Part shown: positions 6,243-11,911 of the stretch, piece after piece | Layout: each line of letters begins with the position of its first letter | How positions within the stretch are numbered: the stretch's first letter is position 1 | Source: Erysipelotrichaceae bacterium | GTDB lineage: Bacteria; Bacillota_I; Bacilli_A; Erysipelotrichales; Erysipelotrichaceae | Direction: 5' to 3' | Length of the DNA stretch: 11,911 nt | Assembly (NCBI GenBank): GCA_024684175.1 | Contig: JAIKXJ010000055.1 | Location: 1-11,911, forward strand | The notes under the pieces: model-generated | What the model was told of the DNA's origin: nothing | The model's input: the letters and a program-made list of their open reading frames with translations, nothing else | Database searches by the model: none | Program-made: the position numbers and the translations under genes

Positions 6243-7850
6243 ATGAACAGATTTCTAAGAATTGTCCTTTGCCTGCTGATGAGCGTTTCGTTCTGTGCCT
6301 GTGCAAAAAGCGATGTACCGGTGGAGAGCACACCGGAGGTGAAAGAGGAGGTCTCTCCTGCACCGGCCGCTCCCGTAAACAAGGTCGAAAGTTTTTATCA
6401 GTCCCTCGTCAATGAATACGGTTATGTGGACATGTATAACAACGAGACGGCACAAGAAGCCTATTCGAGATACCGTACTTTTGCGAAACGATTTCTGATC
6501 GAAGCGTCTAAGGAGAACGACAACGAGATCGTCTCGCCATTGTCTCTTTACTATGCCATGGCGATCTTAGCCAACGGCGCCGGCAATGAAACGCGGGCAC
6601 AGTTAGAGAATGTACTGGGGATGAGTACGGAGGATCTGAACAGTTTCCTGAAAGACCTGGACAGCGTTCATGCCGGCTGGGGAAGCGAAGCGGCTTTCCG
6701 GAAGGTCAATGCCTTGTGGTTCAATACCGCCAAAGGTCTCAAACTCAAGGAAGCCTTTAAGGAGACGGTCGCTGAATATTACGGAAACGGTATCGGCGAA
6801 AGTGATTTCACGAATGCTTCCGATCTGGCTCAACAGGTCAACTATTTCGCTTCCAACTGCAGCTACGGCACCATCAACGATATCGTCAGTGCGGAAGACT
6901 TTTCCTCCGACACTTCCTTCCTGATCCTCAACGGCTTGTCGACAGGCGAGCGCTGGGCCTTCCCGTTCGACAGTTCCGCTACCGCTTTACAGACCTTCCA
7001 TAACTACAAGGGAGAGGACAGCGTCGTCGAGATGATGCATCAGGAGCTCTGGGGGCACTGGCAGGGGAACGGTTACAGCGGTTTTGAAAAGCGGCTGGAC
7101 AATGCCGTCGATTTCGTTGCGGTCCTTCCGGATGAAGGTGTCGACATCTACGATTTCATCAACGGGATGAGCGACGATATCTTCCATGATCTGACGGATT
7201 CCTACGAGGAGTACAGCAATGTGACGGAAGGCGGCGACTACGGCTGTACCGCCGATGAGAACATCACCCGTCTGTCGTTCCCGAAGTTCAGTTACGAAAA
7301 AGAATACGATCTCAAGGAAGTGCTTTCCGATATGGGGCTGAGCGATCTCTTCGATTATCCGACCTCGGATTTCTCCGAGATGGCGGAAGGCGATCCGGAT
7401 CTGGTCTCTGCCTTGTATCTGGAAAAGGGAAAACAGAAATGCACGATCGAGGTCAACGAAGAGAGGGTCGTGGCTACGGCGGTGACGGTCCTGGCCGGAG
7501 GTCTCGGTGCCGGAGGCTGTCAGATCAGAGAGACGATCTATCACGATCTGGTCTTTGACCGGCCGTTCATCTATGCGCTGATGTTGGGCGAGACGCCGTT
7601 ATTCTACGGCGTCGTGACTAAACTTGGCGAGCCGGCGGATCAGCTGATCCGGATCGAGAACATCACCGGCAAGATCAATATCCGCGATAAAGCTTCCACT
7701 AAAGGTGAGAAACTGGGTACGTATCAGAAGGGCGAGATCGTCTATGCGTATGAGACAGTCGAGGCGGAAGGTTATACCTGGTATCGGATCGGTGAAAACA
7801 AATGGGTCGCCGATAAGAACGGGGAATGGATCAAGGTCCTGGATCAATAA
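6243..7850 (+). CDS. Serpin lipoprotein with C-terminal SH3b domain
   Basis: 535 residues from ATG 6243; GGAGG at 6233-6237 with 5-base spacing favours this over the in-frame GTG at 6231. The signal peptide ends in FCAC, making Cys20 the lipid site. The serpin domain (about 60-465) has VSPLSLYYAMAILANGAGNET, the FLILNGLSTGERWAFPFD shutter/breach region, and the C-terminal FDRPFIYAL strand. The hinge is at residues 406-415 (EERVVATAVT). Serpins trap serine or cysteine proteases at a reactive loop; here P15 is Arg408 where inhibitors have Gly, and P13 is Val instead of Glu, so inhibition is uncertain. A bacterial SH3 domain (about 469-535, with NIRDKASTKGEKLGTYQKGE and a WYRI strand) suggests wall binding. 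It is surface-anchored and single-gene, with its own promoter. An outward-facing defence against host or neighbour proteases is inference. Confidence 0.88.
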   Translation: MNRFLRIVLCLLMSVSFCACAKSDVPVESTPEVKEEVSPAPAAPVNKVESFYQSLVNEYGYVDMYNNETAQEAYSRYRTFAKRFLIEASKENDNEIVSPLSLYYAMAILANGAGNETRAQLENVLGMSTEDLNSFLKDLDSVHAGWGSEAAFRKVNALWFNTAKGLKLKEAFKETVAEYYGNGIGESDFTNASDLAQQVNYFASNCSYGTINDIVSAEDFSSDTSFLILNGLSTGERWAFPFDSSATALQTFHNYKGEDSVVEMMHQELWGHWQGNGYSGFEKRLDNAVDFVAVLPDEGVDIYDFINGMSDDIFHDLTDSYEEYSNVTEGGDYGCTADENITRLSFPKFSYEKEYDLKEVLSDMGLSDLFDYPTSDFSEMAEGDPDLVSALYLEKGKQKCTIEVNEERVVATAVTVLAGGLGAGGCQIRETIYHDLVFDRPFIYALMLGETPLFYGVVTKLGEPADQLIRIENITGKINIRDKASTKGEKLGTYQKGEIVYAYETVEAEGYTWYRIGENKWVADKNGEWIKVLDQ

Positions 7851-7871
7851 AAAAGAGATCCTAAGATCTCT
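7848..7871 (-). terminator. Terminator of the minus-strand M24-PfkB operon
   Basis: AGAGATC (7854-7860) pairs with GATCTCT (7865-7871) around a 4-base loop. On the minus strand the stem is followed by a run of T (complement of the A run 7849-7854). The loop contains the TAG stop codon of the kinase gene. On the plus strand the bases after the stem are CATAATATTT, not a clean T tract, so it would serve the serpin gene poorly. Confidence 0.8.
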
Positions 7872-8787
7872 CATAATATTTCTTCATTTGTTCAAAGGCA
7901 TGCGAATCGCGTGCCTTTTTGACGGGCGAAGGTCCCTCGTATCTTGAACAGAAGCCGGAAGCGAGGTTGGCATAGAGCGGGATGAGTTCAAGGGAAGGCG
8001 CTTCTGATCTGGCATAGAGGGCGGCCGCTGCCGAACAGTTTCCGCAGCCGGTGACGTCTTTCGCATTCACGGGATCGTAGGCCGGAAGGCTGTAGATCTG
8101 TTTATCTTCGATCCAGGCGGAGCCTTCTTCCGCCATCCGCAGGAAGCAGGGGATGCCCAGATCCATGATCTTCCGAACGATCTCTTCCTTTCCCGAAACA
8201 TCGAAGAAGGCACTTGCTTCATCCAGATTCATCGAGTAGCAGTCGACTTCTTTCAGATCCGCAAGGATCCTTTGTCTCATGGCCGGATCTTTGGAGGAGA
8301 AGGTGGGCGGTTCCCACAGGATCTTCAGATCGGGGGAGAGCTTACGGATCTCCGGGATCTCTTCGAAGATCTTCTCCTGGGCGGCGGAGTCCAGATAGAG
8401 ACCTTTCGTCTCCTTATCCAGGAAGGGCTTCAGTTTTTCTAAGGAGCTTCGGCAGTTCTCGCTCTGCTCAGCAAAATAGCTGTCGCCGTAGAGAGATCTT
8501 TCCTTCCATGTGCCGTCGTTCTCGTATTTCAACAAGGTACGGTGGGTGTAAGGAAGGCTGATACTGATGCCTTCGGGGGAGATGCCGTTGTCTTTGAAAT
8601 AGCCGCCGTAGAAGTCGAAGAAGTCTTCACCGCCGGAGCTGACGAAAGCGACGGAATCCGTGAAGAAGGCGATGCCGTCATAGGCAAAGACGGCACAGCC
8701 GCCGAGCCTTCCTTCTTTGAAGGATCCGTCGGCGTATTGGATGTCGTTGATGATCGATATGCCGGCTGCGATGTAGCGGTAGCTCAT
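7861..8787 (-). CDS. PfkB-family carbohydrate kinase-like protein with GCGN motif
   Basis: 308 residues. It has the ribokinase-fold plan: an N-terminal GGCAVFAYDGIAFF region (29-42), a lid and central sheet, ILWEPPTFS (about 155-163), a YSMNLDEASAFF segment (183-194) where PfkB kinases have NxxE, and the C-terminal motif DVTGCGNCSAAAAL (244-257). In typical PfkB enzymes this motif is DTxGAGD, whose last Asp is the catalytic base; here it is Asn250. GxGN versions are known in MAK32-like and some plant PfkB relatives, so this may be a real subfamily and not a broken gene. The substrate is unknown, and it may not be a kinase at all. Its ATG overlaps the M24 stop by ATGA (8784-8787), so it is translated after that gene. 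Confidence 0.8.
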   Translation of the reverse strand: MSYRYIAAGISIINDIQYADGSFKEGRLGGCAVFAYDGIAFFTDSVAFVSSGGEDFFDFYGGYFKDNGISPEGISISLPYTHRTLLKYENDGTWKERSLYGDSYFAEQSENCRSSLEKLKPFLDKETKGLYLDSAAQEKIFEEIPEIRKLSPDLKILWEPPTFSSKDPAMRQRILADLKEVDCYSMNLDEASAFFDVSGKEEIVRKIMDLGIPCFLRMAEEGSAWIEDKQIYSLPAYDPVNAKDVTGCGNCSAAAALYARSEAPSLELIPLYANLASGFCSRYEGPSPVKKARDSHAFEQMKKYYERS

Positions 8788-9521
8788 AGTTTTCTCATCT
8801 TCCCTTCATAGAAGACGTACATGTCTTCGTGTTTGATGCCGTACTTGCCGCCGTTCTTGCAGATATGCGGTTCAAAGGTGATCGGCTTGCCATAGGCGGC
8901 GATGCATCGTTTTACGCCCTTATCGATGGTGATGCGGTCTTTCGAATGGTTCTCGACCGTGTGACCGAAATTTCCGTGGTAATCACAATTGTGATAGCCG
9001 TTTCGTTCCAGGAAGTCCTGCGTGAAACGGTGCAGATCTTCAAAGGAAGTCGTCACATCGACAAAATCCACGAAACGTTCGTGAAGCTCCAGTTCCAGTT
9101 CCATACCTTGACGGATCTCATCGTTTTTCGTTTCTTTCCAGTCAATGATCTTCCCGTTTTCCAGGATGAAGGATCTGGCCAGGTCGCCCCAGCCGGTCCT
9201 GATCATCGGAGCGACGTCGATGGTGATGAAGTCGTCTTCTTTGAGGACTTTGTTTCGGTAGTCGGGAAGTCCGGGACCGGAATAAGTGCTCAGATCATTG
9301 AATAGGATCAGTGCCGGGTCGTCATGGATCCACCAGCCTTCCGAACCCAGAGAGAACATGAAGCTCTCACATTCTTCATGGATCTGTTCTTGATTCAGGC
9401 CGGGTCTTAAGAAGTCCTTCATATGGTCAAGGCACTTTTTGGCAATCTCTTGCGCTTTCAGGATATTGATGATGTCGACGTCCGTACCTTGGAAATGTCC
9501 GATGAGCCCTTCTTTATTCAT
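8784..9521 (-). CDS. M24 family metallopeptidase (methionine aminopeptidase fold)
   Basis: 245 residues from ATG 9521. All five metal ligands of the pita-bread fold can be placed: Asp102 (TIDVAP), Asp113 (GWGDLARSF), His187 (GNFGHTVE), Glu217 (TFEPH) and Glu232 (KHEDMYVF). It is therefore probably an active two-metal aminopeptidase or Xaa-Pro-type peptidase in the cytoplasm; the exact specificity is open. At 245 residues it is close to bare MetAP size and lacks the N-terminal creatinase domain of prolidases. The frame is open upstream to an ATG at 9599, but those residues do not look conserved and run into the metK leader. The chosen start has no ribosome site and lies six bases after an extended -10 box, pointing to a leaderless message. 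It is followed by the PfkB-like gene in one operon. Confidence 0.85.
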   Translation of the reverse strand: MNKEGLIGHFQGTDVDIINILKAQEIAKKCLDHMKDFLRPGLNQEQIHEECESFMFSLGSEGWWIHDDPALILFNDLSTYSGPGLPDYRNKVLKEDDFITIDVAPMIRTGWGDLARSFILENGKIIDWKETKNDEIRQGMELELELHERFVDFVDVTTSFEDLHRFTQDFLERNGYHNCDYHGNFGHTVENHSKDRITIDKGVKRCIAAYGKPITFEPHICKNGGKYGIKHEDMYVFYEGKMRKL

Positions 9522-9527
9522 AACTTG

Positions 9528-9536
9528 ATTGTAGCA
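9528..9536 (-). promoter_or_regulatory. Extended -10 promoter of the M24 operon
   Basis: On the minus strand the bases read TGCTACAAT, an extended -10 (TGn plus TACAAT). No good -35 is seen, as is common for extended -10 promoters. Only six bases separate it from the ATG at 9521, so transcription would start at or next to the start codon. Confidence 0.65.
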
Positions 9537-9567
9537 GAAATGATCGTGCTTGCATTTGGAAGGAAAA

Positions 9568-9573
9568 TATAAT
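9568..9573 (+). promoter_or_regulatory. -10 box of the metK leader transcript
   Basis: There is a perfect TATAAT with start expected near 9580, just before the riboswitch P1 stem. The -35 region is poor. It is divergent from the M24 promoter, with the two -10 boxes 31 bases apart, so the promoters share their upstream DNA and could interfere. Confidence 0.65.
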
Positions 9574-9582
9574 AAATTAAGT

Positions 9583-9701
9583 GTACCTATGAAGAGCACG
9601 GGAGAGACAAGCTCTGTGATCGTGCAGCAACCTGTTAAGGCAAGGTGCTAAAGCTTGAACGATGGGTACCATTGTTTGAAGTTGAGTCTCGTCATAGGTG
9701 T
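9583..9701 (+). ncRNA. SAM-I (S-box) riboswitch aptamer upstream of metK
   Basis: P1 is formed by ACCTATGA (9585-9592) and TCATAGGT (9692-9699), with two further G-T pairs outside. The core follows: AAGAG (9592-9596); P2 with GCACG (9596-9600) and CGTGC (9621-9625), and an inner AGAG/CTCT stem with kink-turn-like GA bases; and a P3 region with GCAACC (9627-9632) and GGTGCTAA (9644-9651), the S-box hallmark. The pseudoknot pairs CAAGC (9608-9612) with GCTTG (9653-9657). P4 is AACGATGG (9658-9665) with CCATTGTT (9669-9676). S-box RNAs bind S-adenosylmethionine and normally shut off methionine/SAM genes when SAM is abundant. Unusually, about 15 bases (9677-9691) separate P4 from the 3' strand of P1, where only a few are normal. 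Confidence 0.88.
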
Positions 9702-9714
9702 GGCGGGACTTTTT
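9684..9714 (+). terminator. Riboswitch-controlled terminator before metK
   Basis: AGTCTCGTC (9685-9693) pairs with GGCGGGACT (9702-9710), seven Watson-Crick and two G-T pairs, with loop ATAGGTGT and five T (9710-9714). The 5' arm and loop overlap the 3' strand of riboswitch P1, so the stem and P1 should compete. A weaker alternative uses the T-rich 9710-9717 to cover the ribosome site near 9726-9733. Confidence 0.6.
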
Positions 9715-9736
9715 CTTAGGTTAGAAAGAAGGAATT

Positions 9737-10759
9737 ATGAAGTTATTCTCAAATGAGATCGTCTTCCGCGGTCATCCGGACAAAGTCTGCGATCAGATCT
9801 CTTCGGCGATCCTGGATGCGTGTCTGAGACAGGACAAGGGCAGCCGCTGCGGCATCGAGACCGTGGGCGGCAAGGGCAAGATCTTCATCACCGGCGAGGT
9901 CACCACCAAGGCCAAGATCGATGCGGCTTCCATCGCCCGAAGAGTTTTGCGGGACATCGGTTACCGCGATGATTATGAGATCATCGACAACATCGGCCGG
10001 CAGTCGCCGGATATCGCTTTGGGCACCAACGACGAGATCGCCGGAGCGGGCGATCAGGGGATGATGTTCGGTTATGCCTGCAACGATACGGATAAGCTTT
10101 TGCCGAAGGCGATGGTGATCTTGCAGGAGTTTTCGAAGAACTACGATGAGCTCGTGCACAGTCATGCGGATTTTTATCCGGACGGCAAGGCACAGATCAC
10201 CGGGGTCTATGACGATGATTTCGATCTGGTCTCCATCAAGGATTTCACGATCTCCTACAACAATTCCGAGAAGAACAGGGAAGTGACCGATCGGATACTG
10301 GAAGACATCGCGGTAAAGATCTGTGCTGCCTACGATGTGAAAGTGGAGCGTTTCCTGATCAATCCGACCGGGCGTTTTGAGATCGGCGGTTTTGAAGGGG
10401 ATGCCGGTCTGACCGGACGTAAGATCGTCGTGGATGCTTACCAGTCGTTCGCCAATGTCGGCGGCGGCTGCATGAACGGCAAGGATCCGACCAAGGTCGA
10501 CCTTTCCGGTGCCTATATGGCCAGGGTCTATGCCAAGGAACTGCTGAAGAAATACGGTCTGAAGTGGTGCGAGGTTCAACTGTCGTATGCGATCGGTCTG
10601 AGGCGCCCGCTGGCCATCTACATCGATTCGGATAAAGGTAATCTCGTCCCGGAAGAAGAGATGTACGAACGCGGCGAACCGAAGCACATCATCGAGGAAC
10701 TGGGCTTAAAAGATGTCTGTTATGAACGGCAGGCGATGTTCGGTCATTTTTACGACTGA
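9737..10759 (+). CDS. metK: S-adenosylmethionine synthetase (short form)
   Basis: 340 residues. It makes S-adenosylmethionine from ATP and methionine. Diagnostic motifs are GHPDKVCDQIS (12-22), GAGDQGMMFGYA (103-114), Lys151 in KAQITGVYDDD, GDAGLTGRKIVVD (221-233) and the P-loop-like GGGCMNGKDPTKVD (242-255); the substrate-binding His13, Asp15, Lys228 and Lys252 equivalents appear present. It is about 40 residues shorter than E. coli MetK (384). The loop before GAGDQG is trimmed (GTNDEIAGAGDQG) and the C-terminal end after the YAIG strand is condensed. The usual SEG before HPDK is FRG, and AFSGKD is CMNGKD. The upstream SAM-I riboswitch strongly supports real MetK function despite divergence. 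The ribosome site is AAGGA at 9729-9733. The PrsW-like gene follows after 34 bases with no terminator. Confidence 0.93.
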   Translation: MKLFSNEIVFRGHPDKVCDQISSAILDACLRQDKGSRCGIETVGGKGKIFITGEVTTKAKIDAASIARRVLRDIGYRDDYEIIDNIGRQSPDIALGTNDEIAGAGDQGMMFGYACNDTDKLLPKAMVILQEFSKNYDELVHSHADFYPDGKAQITGVYDDDFDLVSIKDFTISYNNSEKNREVTDRILEDIAVKICAAYDVKVERFLINPTGRFEIGGFEGDAGLTGRKIVVDAYQSFANVGGGCMNGKDPTKVDLSGAYMARVYAKELLKKYGLKWCEVQLSYAIGLRRPLAIYIDSDKGNLVPEEEMYERGEPKHIIEELGLKDVCYERQAMFGHFYD

Positions 10760-10793
10760 TATGGGTTTAGAATAAAGGCAGAGGTATCAAATC

Positions 10794-11537
10794 ATGATCA
10801 TACTTATCGTCTTAGCCAGTTTCATACCTGCTTTGATCCTTTATCTTTATCTGTCCAAACGCAAGGATGATCCGCAATACAGAAAATACTGCGGGACGAT
10901 GTTTCTTGCCGGCGTCTTGTCGAGTTTCGGTGTCGTCGGTCTCGATCTCATTCTGACCATCGCACTGAAACTTTTGAAGCTCAATGAGATCCATCCGCTG
11001 CTGAGTGCGGCACTGAAGTGTTTCCTGGTCAATGCGTTCGCGGAAGAATATATGAAGTATCATTTCACGCGCAAGCGGATCAAAAAACATCAGATCCGTT
11101 ATTCGTTCCTTGACCTGATGTCTTATTTCTGCATCACAGCCCTGGGTTTTGAGATCCTGGAATCGATCGTCTATGCCTTCATGACCAATCCGATGCAGAT
11201 CATCGTGCGCGGTCTGACTTGTCTGCACGGCTGCTACGGTCTGACGATGGGTTACTTCATGGCAAAGAAGGAACTGACCGGTGAGAAGAAGTACGATCTT
11301 TACGGCTTACTGATCCCGATGTTGCTGCATGGCTTCTACAATTTCTTCCTGAGTGAAGCGATCCCGGAACCGTATGATATGTTGGTCTTAGTATTCCTGT
11401 TTGGGGCGATCATCATCGGTGTCCGCCTGCTGATCTGGATGCGAAAGAATAAAGACAAGGAAGAATACAACAGGATCCTGAATCCACTTGCCGTAGCTGA
11501 CGATACGGATACGAGGACGAAAGAGATACAGAACTGA
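10794..11537 (+). CDS. PrsW-like intramembrane protease
   Basis: 247 residues, very hydrophobic, with about seven membrane segments (about 2-20, 36-60, 68-84, 105-127, 135-156, 168-188 and 193-215) and a charged C-terminal tail (216-247). It carries the PrsW/CPBP-type motifs: EEYMK (84-88), GFEILESIVY (118-127) matching the GFxxxENxxY motif with Ser for Asn, HGCYGLTMGY (145-154), and HGFYN (179-183). Family members cleave membrane substrates such as anti-sigma factors (RsiW for B. subtilis PrsW) or have CAAX-protease-like roles. The substrate here is unknown; no sigma/anti-sigma pair is visible. The ribosome site AGAGG is at 10780-10784. It is probably transcribed with metK. A hairpin that could act as a terminator follows at 11570. 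Confidence 0.75.
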   Translation: MIILIVLASFIPALILYLYLSKRKDDPQYRKYCGTMFLAGVLSSFGVVGLDLILTIALKLLKLNEIHPLLSAALKCFLVNAFAEEYMKYHFTRKRIKKHQIRYSFLDLMSYFCITALGFEILESIVYAFMTNPMQIIVRGLTCLHGCYGLTMGYFMAKKELTGEKKYDLYGLLIPMLLHGFYNFFLSEAIPEPYDMLVLVFLFGAIIIGVRLLIWMRKNKDKEEYNRILNPLAVADDTDTRTKEIQN

Positions 11538-11569
11538 CCGTCATCGCGGACAAAGAGAGAACAGATATC

Positions 11570-11618
11570 AAGCACCTTGCCCGGCTCATATATAATGAGA
11601 GAAAGGGAGGTGCTTTTT
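11570..11618 (+). terminator. Terminator-like hairpin enclosing the next gene's promoter and ribosome site
   Basis: AAGCACCT (11570-11577) pairs perfectly with AGGTGCTT (11608-11615), followed by five T (11614-11618). Inside, CCC (11580-11582) can pair with GGG (11605-11607), and CTCAT (11585-11589) with ATGAG (11595-11599). It would terminate or block read-through from metK-prsW; its 3' arm contains the ribosome site of the gene at 11619. Confidence 0.5.
11591..11596 (+). promoter_or_regulatory. -10 box of the last gene, nested in a hairpin
   Basis: There is a perfect TATAAT at 11591-11596, with no good -35 at the normal spacing. Transcription would start near 11603, leaving a leader of about 16 bases that carries GGGAGG (11605-11610) but lacks the 5' arm of the surrounding hairpin. 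Confidence 0.55.
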
Positions 11619-11911
11619 ATGTATGCGGCAGTGAACGGAACGAAGATCTACTATGAGATCATCGGCAAAGGCCGGCCTTTGATCATGGCGCACGGCAACG
11701 GAGAGGATCATACGATCTTCGATGTCGCAGCAGGAAAGCTCAGGGAAAAATACAAAGTCTATCTGATCGACTCCCGGGGTCACGGCAAGTCGGACAAGGT
11801 CAAAGAATATCATTACAAGGATATGGCGGAAGACCTCATCGCCTTCATGCGGATGTTGAACCTGAACGATGTGATCTTTTACGGTTTTTCCGACGGCGGG
11901 ATCATCGGTCT
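11619..11911 (+). CDS. Alpha/beta hydrolase (N-terminal part, cut by window end)
   Basis: The first 97 codons are present. The fold signature is clear: IYYEIIGKGRPLIMAHGNG (10-28) with the oxyanion-hole HGNG, DSRGHGKSD (51-59), and the nucleophile elbow GFSDGG (Ser91). Nothing here fixes the substrate; relatives include esterases, epoxide hydrolase-like and lactonase-like enzymes. The rest of the triad lies beyond the window. The start is supported by GGGAGG at 11605-11610. It is unlike the HSL-type enzyme at 3514 (HGNG/GFSDG versus HGGG/GESAG), so the two are not recent copies. Confidence 0.85.
   Translation, partial: MYAAVNGTKIYYEIIGKGRPLIMAHGNGEDHTIFDVAAGKLREKYKVYLIDSRGHGKSDKVKEYHYKDMAEDLIAFMRMLNLNDVIFYGFSDGGIIG

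Noticed and set aside
9522..9599. Upstream ATG at 9599 as start of the M24 gene
   Set aside because: The added residues are not like any M24 N-terminus, no ribosome site precedes it, and the region holds both promoters and the riboswitch P1 5' strand.
9583..9714. SMK box, T-box or other methionine-related leader
   Set aside because: The GCAACC...GGTGCTAA core, AAGAG junction and P2 loop pseudoknot are those of the SAM-I type.
9749..10687. Open frame of 312 codons on the minus strand opposite metK
   Set aside because: It is antisense to a certain gene, has no family pattern or ribosome site, and its composition mirrors the metK codon bias.
1..11911. Frequent GATC sites as a signal of an origin or methylation system
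   Set aside because: They are spread evenly inside genes and follow from heavy use of ATC (Ile) and GAT (Asp) codons; no cluster or DnaA-box group was seen.
1..11911. Mobile element or prophage
   Set aside because: No transposase, integrase, terminal repeats or tRNA attachment site was found, and codon use is uniform.

Overview
The window reads as a piece of chromosome from a low-to-mid GC Bacillota (Firmicutes). Supporting signs are strong AGGAGG-type ribosome binding sites, short intrinsic terminators with U tracts, TATAAT promoters, an S-box (SAM-I) riboswitch in front of metK, several short lipoproteins with SXAC/FCAC-type lipoboxes, and a PASTA-repeat surface protein. A gut anaerobe such as an Erysipelotrichia or Clostridia member would fit, but that placement is a guess from style and not proven by any marker gene. 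No phage, insertion sequence, CRISPR array, tRNA or rRNA is visible, and composition and codon use look even throughout, so this appears to be ordinary resident chromosome with some unusual genes.

Layout. Positions 2-103 hold the last codons of an unidentified gene. A DUF4230 membrane-anchored protein (137-925) follows and ends in a terminator. Next is a likely operon of a DUF4367-like lipoprotein (1025-1921), a six-repeat PASTA lipoprotein (1933-3495) and a hormone-sensitive-lipase-type hydrolase (3514-4311), closed by a terminator. A tightly coupled three-gene operon (4410-6172) encodes a flavin-reductase-like protein, a small PD-(D/E)XK nuclease-like protein and a membrane protein that appears to join a YgjV-like domain to a GNAT-like domain. 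It is followed by a monocistronic serpin lipoprotein with a C-terminal SH3b domain (6243-7850). On the minus strand lies a two-gene operon, an M24 metallopeptidase followed by a PfkB-type kinase (9521 down to 7861). It converges on the serpin gene and diverges from metK. The metK gene (9737-10759) sits behind the SAM-I riboswitch and is followed by a PrsW-like membrane protease (10794-11537). The window ends inside an alpha/beta hydrolase (11619 onward).

Functional picture. The left half is mostly cell-surface: DUF4230, two lipoproteins and the serpin lipoprotein would all face the outside, with PASTA and SH3b domains suggesting contact with the wall. The middle operon is a mixed redox/nucleic-acid/membrane set whose joint role is not evident. 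The right half is centred on methionine/SAM: MetK under SAM control, with a methionine-aminopeptidase-fold M24 protein transcribed divergently from it.

Most interesting points: the SAM-I riboswitch has a terminator stem that overlaps the P1 helix, with its 5' arm inside the aptamer; the M24 gene looks leaderless; the promoter and ribosome binding site of the last gene are nested inside a terminator-like hairpin; the serpin has an atypical hinge and a long reactive loop; the PfkB kinase has Asn in place of the catalytic Asp; and a stand-alone PD-(D/E)XK/QxxxY nuclease sits in the middle operon. I did not find a clear multi-gene defence or secretion system.
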